Shown piece after piece: positions 42,119 to 50,034 of a stretch of DNA of 64,000 nt. The first letter of the stretch is position 1. The number at the start of each line of letters is the position of its first letter. The notes under the pieces were generated by a model, which was given only the letters and a program-made list of their open reading frames with translations, did no database searches and was not told where the DNA came from. The stretch is from Novosphingobium sp. PhB57. Its GTDB lineage: Bacteria > Pseudomonadota > Alphaproteobacteria > Sphingomonadales > Sphingomonadaceae. The position numbers and the translations under genes were made by a program. The DNA lies in contig NZ_SMBO01000003.1 of assembly GCF_004342985.1 (NCBI RefSeq), positions 496,001-560,000 on the forward strand, given 5' to 3'.

Positions 42119-43552
42119 ATGACCGCCCTGCCCACCACCGATTGCGACAGCGGCCAGGCCGTGGCGCGCAAAGGCAAGACCGTCGCCCATCCGCGCTGGA
42201 CAATTGCGGCAACGATGCTGGCATCCAGCCTGGCCTTCATCGACGGCTCGGTGACCAATGTCGCCCTGCCCGCCATCGGCCAGGAACTCAGCGGAGATGC
42301 CGCAAGCCTGCCCTGGGTCATCAACGCCTACCTCCTGCCGCTCTCGGCGCTGCTGCTGCTGGGCGGCGCCGCGGGCGATCATTTCGGGCGCAAGCGCGCC
42401 CTGGTGACGGGCATCGTGCTGTTCACGCTTGCCTCGATCGCTTGTGCCCTTGCCCAGGACCTGGCGATGCTGCTGGCCGCGCGCGCGGCGCAGGGCATCG
42501 GTGCGGCCATCCTCATGCCAAACAGCCTCGGCATCCTGGGCAGTTCGTTCGAGGGCGAGGCCCGGGGGCGGGCCGTCGGCACTTGGGCAGCGGCAGGCGC
42601 CATCGCCAGCGCCGTCGGCCCGCCGCTAGGCGGCTGGCTGGTGGACAGCGTCGGCTGGCGCGCGATCTTCTACCTCAACATACCAGTGGCCGCCGCGGCG
42701 ATCCTGGTGGCCTGGCGCTATGTGGAGGAGAGCGAAAAGGGGCGGGAACCGCTCGACTGGACGGGCGCACTGCTGGCGACCGCCGCCCTCGGCGCGATCA
42801 CCTGGGCACTGACCTTGTGGTCCAGCCATCACGCGGCATCGACCGGAACCTGGATCGGGCTGGGAGCGGGTATCCTGCTGCTGGCCCTGTTCGTCATGAC
42901 GGAACGCCGCCTGGGCGAGCGCGCGATGATGCCGCTGGCCCTGTTCGCCTCCCGCCCCTTCGTGGGCCTGACCCTGCTGACCCTGCTGCTCTACGGCGCG
43001 CTGGGCGGCTTGCTGATGCTGCTGCCCTACCTGCTGATCGTCGGCGGACACTATAGCCCGACCCAGGCCGGCTTTGCGCTCCTGCCGTTCTCGATAGTGA
43101 TCGGCACGGTCTCGCGCCTTGCCGGGCGCCTGACCGAGCGCATCGGCCCGCGCTGGCCGCTCACTCTTGGCCCCATCGTCACCGGCGCCGGCTTCGCGCT
43201 GATGATGCGCGCAGATCCCACGGCCAGCTACTGGACCAGCATTCTGCCCGGCATCGCCGTGATTGCGCTGGGCATGGCCGGCGCGGTGGCACCGCTGACC
43301 ACTGCCGTGCTTTCCTCGGTGGACGAGCGCCATACCGGCACCGCCTCGGGCTTCAACAGCGCGATTGCGCGCACCGGCGGGCTCGTCGCCACCGCAGTGG
43401 CCGGCGCGGTCATCGCCGTCTCCGCGGCGGAGCTCACCGCGGCATTCCAGGCCGCCGCAATCGTCGCAGCCGTTCTTGCAGTGGCATCCGGTCTCGTCGC
43501 GCTGTTCACACTCGAAAGCGGCACCCCGGCCGCCGCCCCCGCCGCGCCGTGA
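42119..43552 (+). CDS. DHA2-family MFS multidrug efflux transporter
   Basis: Inner-membrane drug:H+ antiporter, 477 aa, of the EmrB/QacA (14-helix) type. It begins WTIAATMLASSLAFIDGSVTNVALPAI, has the motif-A loop GGAAGDHFGRKRALVTGIVLF, the antiporter motif C-like AVGPPLGGWLVDSVGWRAIFYLNIPVA, and a C-terminal domain with TASGFNSAIARTGGLVATAVAG. No membrane-fusion partner gene is adjacent. Substrates are unknown. It converges with the methyltransferase gene, leaving only 15 bases between. Confidence 0.92.
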   Translation: MTALPTTDCDSGQAVARKGKTVAHPRWTIAATMLASSLAFIDGSVTNVALPAIGQELSGDAASLPWVINAYLLPLSALLLLGGAAGDHFGRKRALVTGIVLFTLASIACALAQDLAMLLAARAAQGIGAAILMPNSLGILGSSFEGEARGRAVGTWAAAGAIASAVGPPLGGWLVDSVGWRAIFYLNIPVAAAAILVAWRYVEESEKGREPLDWTGALLATAALGAITWALTLWSSHHAASTGTWIGLGAGILLLALFVMTERRLGERAMMPLALFASRPFVGLTLLTLLLYGALGGLLMLLPYLLIVGGHYSPTQAGFALLPFSIVIGTVSRLAGRLTERIGPRWPLTLGPIVTGAGFALMMRADPTASYWTSILPGIAVIALGMAGAVAPLTTAVLSSVDERHTGTASGFNSAIARTGGLVATAVAGAVIAVSAAELTAAFQAAAIVAAVLAVASGLVALFTLESGTPAAAPAAP

Positions 43553-43567
43553 GCCACGTCTGGAGCC

Positions 43568-44404
43568 CTACCTCTCGACGGTCACGCGCAGATATGTCGC
43601 AGGTATCACCGTCTGCCCGGCCGTGCCCCGGTTTTCGGCCTCGAAGAGCGCCTCCAGCTCCGCCTGCAACGCGTCCCGCCGCCCGTCCCGCCCCGCCGCA
43701 TCGAAAGCGTTCATGGTCGGTCCGTAGTAGTCACGGAAGACGGCGAGGAACGCCGCGGCCGTTCCGGGATAGCGAAAGGTATAGGTCGCCCTTTCGCAGG
43801 CGATCCGCTCCGGTGCGATGCCCGCGGCACCGAAGCGTTCGCGCACGAGGTCTTCCTGGCCCCAGCTCACCGGGCTGACGAAACCCTCGGGCGGCGGCGG
43901 CATGAAGGCGGCGCATGTCTTCAGCACCATGGCAACCAGCGTCGGATCGCCGGGTATCCAGTTGCCCATGACGATCCTTCCGCCGGGCCGGCAGACGCGA
44001 ACCATTTCGGCGGCGACATCGTGCGGACGCGGCGCGAACATCGCGCCGAAGATGCTGACCACCAGATCGAAACGGGCATCGCCCAGCCCGGTCAGCGCGC
44101 TGGCGTCGCCCTCCTCGAAGCGCAAGTTCTCCAGCCCCTCCGCGCGCGCCCGGGCATTGCCAGCGGCAACGAGGTTGGAGGCGATGTCCACGCCCAGCAC
44201 ATGCGCGCCGCGCCGCGCCGCCGGAACCGCCGTCGTGCCGTCGCCGCAGCCGAGATCGAGCACCTCCATGTCCGGCTCGGGCGCGATCCAGTCGACCAGT
44301 TCCTCACCGCTTTCCCGCATGGTTGCGGCAAGACGGGTGAAATCGCCTTTCTCCCACAGGGCCTTGTTCGCATTCTGCGGCTTCGCGCTATTGTCCTCCT
44401 GCAT
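43568..44404 (-). CDS. Class I SAM-dependent methyltransferase
   Basis: Cytosolic methyltransferase of 278 aa, UbiE/Methyltransf_11 type. Motif I is VLDLGCGDGTTAVPAARRGAHVLGVDIA, the acidic loop FEEGDAS, and the post-I strand FDLVVSIFGAMFAPRPHDVAAEMVRVCRPGGRIVMGNWIP. The acceptor is unknown; relatives act on small molecules, quinones or toxins. Start ATG 44404 is preceded by GGAGAGCTGGG. Confidence 0.88.
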   Translation of the reverse strand: MQEDNSAKPQNANKALWEKGDFTRLAATMRESGEELVDWIAPEPDMEVLDLGCGDGTTAVPAARRGAHVLGVDIASNLVAAGNARARAEGLENLRFEEGDASALTGLGDARFDLVVSIFGAMFAPRPHDVAAEMVRVCRPGGRIVMGNWIPGDPTLVAMVLKTCAAFMPPPPEGFVSPVSWGQEDLVRERFGAAGIAPERIACERATYTFRYPGTAAAFLAVFRDYYGPTMNAFDAAGRDGRRDALQAELEALFEAENRGTAGQTVIPATYLRVTVER

Positions 44405-44547
44405 CCCAGCTCTCCACGGTCGGGCCGATCCTCGGCTTGTGCGCGGAGAATATCACCTATCCCTGACGGTAAACTTCGTCTTTTCGGGGTAAGGGTGACG
44501 GGCGGCGGTGCCCGGAACGGCGCGGACCATCGTTGCATATATAGCCA

Positions 44548-44567
44548 CGATTATGACCGTATAATCG
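44548..44567. promoter_or_regulatory. Inverted repeat upstream of esterase gene
   Basis: CGATTAT and ATAATCG (perfect, 7 bp) around GACCGT, about 115 bases before the esterase ATG in an AT-rich patch (44535-44570). This is a likely operator or promoter-overlapping element for the sugar-acid locus. Confidence 0.45.
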
Positions 44568-44681
44568 GAGCCTTGGCGCATTTATCGAATTGTCCGCAAA
44601 TTCATATTGCTAACTACGCCACAAACCCGCACTCTTCGCCTGGAGCCAAAAGGCCCAGGGAGAGGGAGGAATACGCCGCAA

Positions 44682-45704
44682 ATGACAGACCTGCCCAAGC
44701 CGTCCCGCCGCGATCTGCTGGCCGGCGCCACCCTTCTGTCAGGCGCGCTCGCAGCGCCGCATGCGCTGGCCCAGGCGGCCAGTTCGGCAACCGAGATACT
44801 CGGCTTCTCGAAGGACACCCGCGAACCCGATCTCGTCCTCCCGCTCTGGCCGGAACGCCGGATGCCCGGAGGCCCGGTGCCGCAAGTGACGGAATCCGTG
44901 GACGACCAGTGGGACAACGCCGGCCTTCGCTACCGCGTGGCCGAACATGTCACCCGGCCCACCCTGTCCTATTTCGCCGCCGCCAACCCGACCGGGGCGG
45001 CCGTGCTGATCGTGCCGGGTGGCGGCTATTCGCGCGTCGGCATCGACCGCGAAGGGTACGAATCCGCGCGCTGGATGAATGCGCAGGGCGTGGCGGCATT
45101 CGTGCTGCGTTACCGGCTTCCAGCGGACCGCTGGGGCGGCAAGGCGCTGGTGGCGCTTCAGGACGCGCAGCGCGCCATGCGGCTGATCCGCGCGGGCGGT
45201 CCCGGGCGGTGGAGCGTCGATCCCAGGCGGGTCACCGTGATGGGCGGCTCCGCGGGCGGGCACCTCGCGCTCAGCCTCTGCGTCAAGGTCTACGACCGCA
45301 CCTACCCGGTGCTGGACGAGGCCGACCACCTGCTCACCCGGCCGGACGGGGCGATCCTGCTCTATCCCGTGGTCACGCTCGGGGCCGGCACCCATGTCGG
45401 CTCGCGGCTCGCCCTGCTCGGCCCGGACCCTTCGCCCGAGGACATTGCCCAGTGGTCGTTCGACGGCAAGCTGCCGGGGATCACGCCGCCGATCTTCCTG
45501 GTCCATGCCGTGCATGACCGCGTGGTGCCGGTCGATCACGCGCTCGCGCTGTTCGCGTCCGTGCGCGCATCGGGCGGGGCGATCGACATGCACTTGTTCG
45601 AAGACGGCGCCCATGGCCTGGGCCTGCGCGCAGATCCATCCTGGCCGATTGCCCGCTGGCCCGATCTCGCACGCCAGTGGCAGGTCCGGAACGGCCTTTC
45701 CTGA
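44682..45704 (+). CDS. Tat-exported alpha/beta hydrolase (carbohydrate esterase-like)
   Basis: Periplasmic esterase of 340 aa related to acetylxylan esterase/BD-FAE-type enzymes. The twin-Arg signal is SRRDLLAGATLLSGALAAPHALA. The oxyanion motif is VLIVPGGGYSRVGIDREGYE, the nucleophile Ser190 in VMGGSAGGHLAL, and the acid/base pair in HAVHDRVVP and EDGAHGLG. It probably removes acyl groups from plant-glycan oligomers. ATG 44682 follows AGGGAGGA. It converges with the MFS transporter gene of the sugar-acid locus, 10 bases apart. Confidence 0.88.
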   Translation: MTDLPKPSRRDLLAGATLLSGALAAPHALAQAASSATEILGFSKDTREPDLVLPLWPERRMPGGPVPQVTESVDDQWDNAGLRYRVAEHVTRPTLSYFAAANPTGAAVLIVPGGGYSRVGIDREGYESARWMNAQGVAAFVLRYRLPADRWGGKALVALQDAQRAMRLIRAGGPGRWSVDPRRVTVMGGSAGGHLALSLCVKVYDRTYPVLDEADHLLTRPDGAILLYPVVTLGAGTHVGSRLALLGPDPSPEDIAQWSFDGKLPGITPPIFLVHAVHDRVVPVDHALALFASVRASGGAIDMHLFEDGAHGLGLRADPSWPIARWPDLARQWQVRNGLS

Positions 45705-45714
45705 GCCGCCCCGT

Positions 45715-47010
45715 TCAGTCCGCCTGATCGGGGGAGCGCAGTGCCGAGCGCGGCTGGCTGCGCAGCGAAAGCCAGGCCACCAGTGCCGCCAGCGGGTGCA
45801 GCATGCCCATGAGCAGAAACACCTGGTCATAGTGCCCTGACTGCGCCAGCCGTCCGACGAGCTGGGTCGAGAAGATGCCGCCCAGTCCGCTGCCCGCCGC
45901 GACGATGCCGAACACCGTGGCCACGACGCGCGTGGGGTACAGATCGACCACCAGGGTGCTCAGGTTGATCTGGAACACGAGGTGCGCGAAAGCGACGGCC
46001 GCGGCGATTGCGAAAGTCAGCGGGATGGCCGGCCCGGTCGAGATCGCCATGCCCACCGGCGCCAGCACCGCCGCCACCGCCAGACCGATGAGCCGGCTGC
46101 GTGCCGGGTCGATCCCGCGCCGGATCAGCCTGCCGGAGAAGACACCGCCGCCGATGCTGCCAAGGTCTGCCGCCAGATAGACGATCCAGGCCGTCGCGGC
46201 GATCGTGGCCAGGTTCAGCCCGCGCTCGTCGGACAGGTATTTCGGAAACCAGAACAAGTAGAAGTACCATACCGGATCGGCCAGCATCCGCGACAGCGCA
46301 AATCCCCAGAGCGGACGTTCGCGCAGGATCGCGCGCCAGGGCGTCGGCTCGGCGGTCACGGTGGGGCCGGCCTTGCCGCGCGGATAGATTGCCAGCCAGG
46401 CTGCGAGCCACACGAAGCCCAGCGCCCCCGTCACCACGAAAGCCGCGCGCCAGCCCTGGGTCAGGGCCAGCCAGCCGATCAGCGGCGGGGCGATCGTCGC
46501 GCCGACCATGGCGCCGGCAGTATAGGTACCGAAGGCGAAGCCCCGCTCCTGCGGCGGAAAGTGCTCGGAAATCGCTTTCGGCCCGGCGGTGTAGTTGCCC
46601 GCCTCGCCAAGCCCCAGCATGGCGCGCGCGCCGCCCAGCGCTCCGGCGCTGCGGACCAGACCCGTCGCCATGTTGGCCAGCGACCACCAGCCCACGAACA
46701 GCGCCAGTGCCAGCCGCGTCCCCAGTCGGTCGGTGAGCCAGCCCGCAAGCAGGTAGGCGATGGTATAGGCGATCAGGAAGAACTGGACGACCTGGGCATA
46801 GCCGATATCGTCCATGCCGAGGTCCTTCTGGACCATCGGCGCAAGGATCGAGAGCGTCTGTCGGTCCACGTAGTTGAGAACCGTGGAAGCGAAGAGCAGC
46901 GCCAGTATTGCCCAGCGCATGCGGCCGGGCGCGGCGGGGGCAGCGGCCTCGGCACCCGCGCTCGGCGCGGGAGCGGCCGAAGCGGAGGCGGCCTGAACGT
47001 GTGAGGCCAT
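45715..47010 (-). CDS. MFS transporter, ACS family (hexuronate/aldonate type)
   Basis: Inner-membrane symporter of 431 aa. Twelve helices begin after an Ala/Pro-rich cytosolic tail. The anion:cation-symporter signature is LNYVDRQTLSILAPMVQKDLGMDDIGYAQV, and motif A is GWLTDRLGTRLALALFVGWWSLANMATGL. Relatives include ExuT and GarP, importing hexuronates, aldarates or aldonates with protons. ATG 47010 follows CGGAGGCTGAC and is 1 base beyond the IclR stop, so transporter and regulator are co-transcribed. Confidence 0.9.
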   Translation of the reverse strand: MASHVQAASASAAPAPSAGAEAAAPAAPGRMRWAILALLFASTVLNYVDRQTLSILAPMVQKDLGMDDIGYAQVVQFFLIAYTIAYLLAGWLTDRLGTRLALALFVGWWSLANMATGLVRSAGALGGARAMLGLGEAGNYTAGPKAISEHFPPQERGFAFGTYTAGAMVGATIAPPLIGWLALTQGWRAAFVVTGALGFVWLAAWLAIYPRGKAGPTVTAEPTPWRAILRERPLWGFALSRMLADPVWYFYLFWFPKYLSDERGLNLATIAATAWIVYLAADLGSIGGGVFSGRLIRRGIDPARSRLIGLAVAAVLAPVGMAISTGPAIPLTFAIAAAVAFAHLVFQINLSTLVVDLYPTRVVATVFGIVAAGSGLGGIFSTQLVGRLAQSGHYDQVFLLMGMLHPLAALVAWLSLRSQPRSALRSPDQAD

Positions 47011-47011
47011 G

Positions 47012-47734
47012 TCAGCCTCCGATCTCGGGCGCGGCCTCGCGAAGCGCCGCGACGAGCGGCTCGGTAGCGGCTTCCGGAATCCACCCCGACAAAGCCAGGC
47101 CTGCATGGGCCGGGTCGCCGGTGGAAACCGCCACGACATGATGATCGCGTTCGTCGGCAACGTGAACGCGGGCGTAGCCCAGCGCGCGCACTTCGGCGAG
47201 CTTGGCGATCAATTGCTCGATCCCATCCGGGAACATCGGAATCTCGCGGTCCCGGTAGATATCGCGCACTTCGTCGTCGTCGTGCTCGGAAAGGAGAACG
47301 ATGCCGATGCCGCTGGTCGTCGCGGGCAGCAGGCCGATGCGCCCCAGCCCCGCCGAGGCCTCGATACCCGGCGGCGCGTGGAACAGGTAGCTCACGCTGT
47401 CTCCCCACAGCACGCCCAGCGCCACGGTGTGGCCGAAGCGGCGCAGCCCCTCCAGGACCGGCAGTGCGCGGCGGATCAGGCCGGAGGCGAAGAGGCTCTG
47501 CGCCGCCAGGACGTGCATGCCCGCCCCGGCGGTATATTTGCGATTGGCGGTCTGCCGCGCGATGCCCAGGTAGGCCAGCGTCTTGAGCAGGCGATTGATC
47601 TTGGTGGGATCGGCATCCAGCCGCCGCGCCAGTTCGCGGCAACCGACCGGCTCCGGCGATGTCGCAAGCGCCTGGAGCGTGGCAATGCCATCGATCAGGC
47701 TCTGGTTCGGCTGGGCATTGAGTTTAGCGCGCAC
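47012..47734 (-). CDS. IclR-family transcriptional regulator
   Basis: Regulator of 240 aa: an N-terminal winged helix (LIDGIATLQALATSPEPVGCRELARRLDADPTKINRLLKTLAYLGI) and an IclR effector domain (LGRIGLLPATTSGIGIVLLS ... VRALGYARVHVADERDHHVVAVSTGD). It uses GTG 47734. IclR proteins such as KdgR sense 2-keto-3-deoxy sugar acids, which would suit the dehydratase, aldolase and kinase of this locus (inference). It lies between the transporter and the dehydratase gene, all on the minus strand. Confidence 0.92.
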   Translation of the reverse strand: MRAKLNAQPNQSLIDGIATLQALATSPEPVGCRELARRLDADPTKINRLLKTLAYLGIARQTANRKYTAGAGMHVLAAQSLFASGLIRRALPVLEGLRRFGHTVALGVLWGDSVSYLFHAPPGIEASAGLGRIGLLPATTSGIGIVLLSEHDDDEVRDIYRDREIPMFPDGIEQLIAKLAEVRALGYARVHVADERDHHVVAVSTGDPAHAGLALSGWIPEAATEPLVAALREAAPEIGG

Positions 47735-47782
47735 AACATGGTCCTATGCACCAAGGTTCGATCGTTGCCAATCGGAGCGCCG

Positions 47783-48949
47783 TCACGCGACGTGCTCCGC
47801 CAGCTCGTGGAATTTTGCATTGGGCCGCACGCCAAGGCCCGGCTCGGTCGGCACGCGATAACCATCCGGTCCGTGCGCCATATCGGTATCGAGCACCGCC
47901 AGGTTCCGTTCGAAAACGGAGTGCTGCCATTCATGCTTCCACAGGCCCGGCAGGGTGGCGGAGGCATGGAGGCTGGCCGCCAGGAAAATGCCGGCACCGA
48001 TGGTGGCATGGGGCGCCACCGCCACGCCGTGGGCCTCGGCCAAGGCAGCGATGCGCAGGAACTGCGTCAGGCCGGTGTGCCCCATCTCCGGCTGGACATA
48101 GGCGATCGGGCCGAACGCCAGGCGATTGGCGAATTCATAGGCGGTGTACCACTCCTCGCCGGCCGCCACCGGAACCGGGCTCTCCGCCGCCAGACGCGCC
48201 AGCCCCGGCATGTCCTCGGGCTTGAGCGGAGCCTCCACGAAGCCCGGGCGTAAGGGTGCGAGCCGGGCGATCAGGGCGCGCGCCTCTTCGGGCGAGAATT
48301 TCCAGTGCAGGTCGATCAGCACTTCCGCATCGGCGCCGAGCGCGCCGCGCAGGGCGGCCATTTCCTCGACCACGCCTTCGTGGCTGACGACGGCGGCGAA
48401 TTTGAACGCCGTCATTCCCCGCGATTGCCAGTCGCGGGCCAGGGCGACCCGCTCGTCCAGCGTGGCGGCGGGCAGGCCCGAAACGTAGCTGGGGATCGCG
48501 CCGTGCACGGCCGGCCCGATCAGTTCGCGCACGGAAAGTCCGCGATGCTTCCCGGTCAGATCCCACAAGGCAATGTCGATCGCCGCCAGCGCGTCGCCGT
48601 GAAAACCGCCCGTGCATCCGCGCACGCGCATGAGATCGTAGAGGCGATCCCACGTTTCGGCCGGGTCTGAAACCACGCCGTCCATGAGCACGGGTGCAAG
48701 CAGATCGTTGACGATCTCGCATGTCGCGCGCGGCGCGCAGATGCCGTAGGTTTCCCCCCAGCCCACATTGCCTTCGCCGTCTGTCACGCGCACGACGATG
48801 GAGCGATCCACCGTCGGGTAGATCGTCCCATTGCCCTTCCGCACCAGGTAGCCGCGTGCGTTGACCCGCTCCCCCGGCCCCAGCGGCCCGAGATAGGGCG
48901 TGTCGCGGGGGACCGTGACGATGAAGGTGTCGACCGCCGCGATCCGCAT
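47783..48949 (-). CDS. Enolase-superfamily sugar-acid dehydratase (mandelate racemase type)
   Basis: Cytosolic Mg2+ enzyme of 388 aa. The capping domain carries VRVTDGEGNVGWGETYG. The barrel holds FHGDALAAIDIALWDLTGK, the second-strand KFA motif (MTAFKFAAV), and metal ligands in VLIDLHWKF, GFVEAPL and AAGEEW. His motifs PEMGHTG and VAVAPHATIG fit acid-sugar dehydratases. It is not the ManD mannonate dehydratase by sequence pattern. Likely reaction: aldonate to 2-keto-3-deoxyaldonate. The start is ATG 48949; a GTG at 48955 overlaps the aldolase stop (GTGA) and is equally possible. Confidence 0.88.
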   Translation of the reverse strand: MRIAAVDTFIVTVPRDTPYLGPLGPGERVNARGYLVRKGNGTIYPTVDRSIVVRVTDGEGNVGWGETYGICAPRATCEIVNDLLAPVLMDGVVSDPAETWDRLYDLMRVRGCTGGFHGDALAAIDIALWDLTGKHRGLSVRELIGPAVHGAIPSYVSGLPAATLDERVALARDWQSRGMTAFKFAAVVSHEGVVEEMAALRGALGADAEVLIDLHWKFSPEEARALIARLAPLRPGFVEAPLKPEDMPGLARLAAESPVPVAAGEEWYTAYEFANRLAFGPIAYVQPEMGHTGLTQFLRIAALAEAHGVAVAPHATIGAGIFLAASLHASATLPGLWKHEWQHSVFERNLAVLDTDMAHGPDGYRVPTEPGLGVRPNAKFHELAEHVA

Positions 48950-48951
48950 CG

Positions 48952-49869
48952 TCACGCTGCTCCTTGCACCATGCCGGGCGGCAGCAGATCGCCAAGGCGC
49001 GCCAGCAAGGCATCGAGTTCCCGGCGGTCGTAGCGATCGAGTTCCGGGCCGGGTGCGCGAACGTAAGTGCTGTCGATCAGACCGCGACGCTGGAGTACCG
49101 CCTTTGTCAGGCGCCAGCGGAAATTCGCCTGCATGCTGAGCAGGGGCAAGGTCCGCTCGAACAGATCGCGCGCGTCCTGCTCGCGCCCTTCGTCGAACGC
49201 GGCCAGCATGCGAACGTGGAGTTCGGTCACTTCGCAGGCGGGCATCGTCCCGCGCGCGCCGCGCACGAGTTCGTCGATCACGTAGCGCGCACCGGCACCG
49301 CCGAACACGGCGTCTAGCGAGCCGCCCGCCAGTTCGCTGAGACGGGTGATGCGCTGCCCCGAAGGCGCGGCCTCTTCCTTGACATAGCGGATGCCCGGAA
49401 CCTCGTGCGCCAGTTGCGCGACTTGCTCCAGCGGCATGCCTATCCCCATTGGCGGCGGCGCGTTCTGCACCATGATCGCAATTCCCGAGCCCGCATGGGC
49501 CGCTTCGAAGAAGCGCTTCATCCCTTCGAAATCGGCAGCGTAGGCCTTGGGCGTCAGGATCATGGCCGCCTGCGCGCCGGCCCGGGCGCCGGCTTCGGCA
49601 TAAGCGATCGCCTCGTCCGTATTTTCGGTGCTGCCCCCCACCACGAAGGGAATGCGGCCATCCAGCCATTCGCCGATCCGCGCTGTCAGGTGCAGGCGTT
49701 CGTCACGGTCCAGCATGTCGTATTCGCTGGCAAGGCCGGGGAAGACCACGCCCTGCGCACCGGCTTCGACGATATAGTCGAGCACGCGGCGCGTGCCGGC
49801 CTCGTCGATGGCGCCGCTTTCCGTGAAGATCGTCGGCAGGATCGGCAGGACCCCCTTCAGTTCGATCAC
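48952..49869 (-). CDS. DHDPS-family aldolase/lyase
   Basis: Class I (Schiff-base) aldolase of the dihydrodipicolinate synthase family, 305 aa. It shows GVVFPGLASEYDMLDRDERL, FVVGGSTENTDEAIAYAEAGARAGAQAAMILTP and the lysine strand GIRYVKEEAAPSG. The QNAPPPMG segment lacks the DHDPS proton-relay Tyr, so lysine biosynthesis is unlikely. A 2-keto-3-deoxy sugar-acid aldolase or related lyase fits the neighbours. GTG 49869 follows GGGAGGG. First gene of the minus-strand run aldolase-dehydratase-IclR-MFS. Confidence 0.88.
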   Translation of the reverse strand: MIELKGVLPILPTIFTESGAIDEAGTRRVLDYIVEAGAQGVVFPGLASEYDMLDRDERLHLTARIGEWLDGRIPFVVGGSTENTDEAIAYAEAGARAGAQAAMILTPKAYAADFEGMKRFFEAAHAGSGIAIMVQNAPPPMGIGMPLEQVAQLAHEVPGIRYVKEEAAPSGQRITRLSELAGGSLDAVFGGAGARYVIDELVRGARGTMPACEVTELHVRMLAAFDEGREQDARDLFERTLPLLSMQANFRWRLTKAVLQRRGLIDSTYVRAPGPELDRYDRRELDALLARLGDLLPPGMVQGAA

Positions 49870-50034
49870 ATAACCCTCCCGATGTTTCTGTTGCTATATG
49901 TGCGGTACACCCACTCATTTATAGATGTCAATGCGCTTGCGCGACTAGTAATGTTGCTTTATTAGCGATTCTAGAGACAGGGCGGTGACACGACCGAAAA
50001 CCTGCCGACAACGAAGAAAATGGAGGGGTGAACG

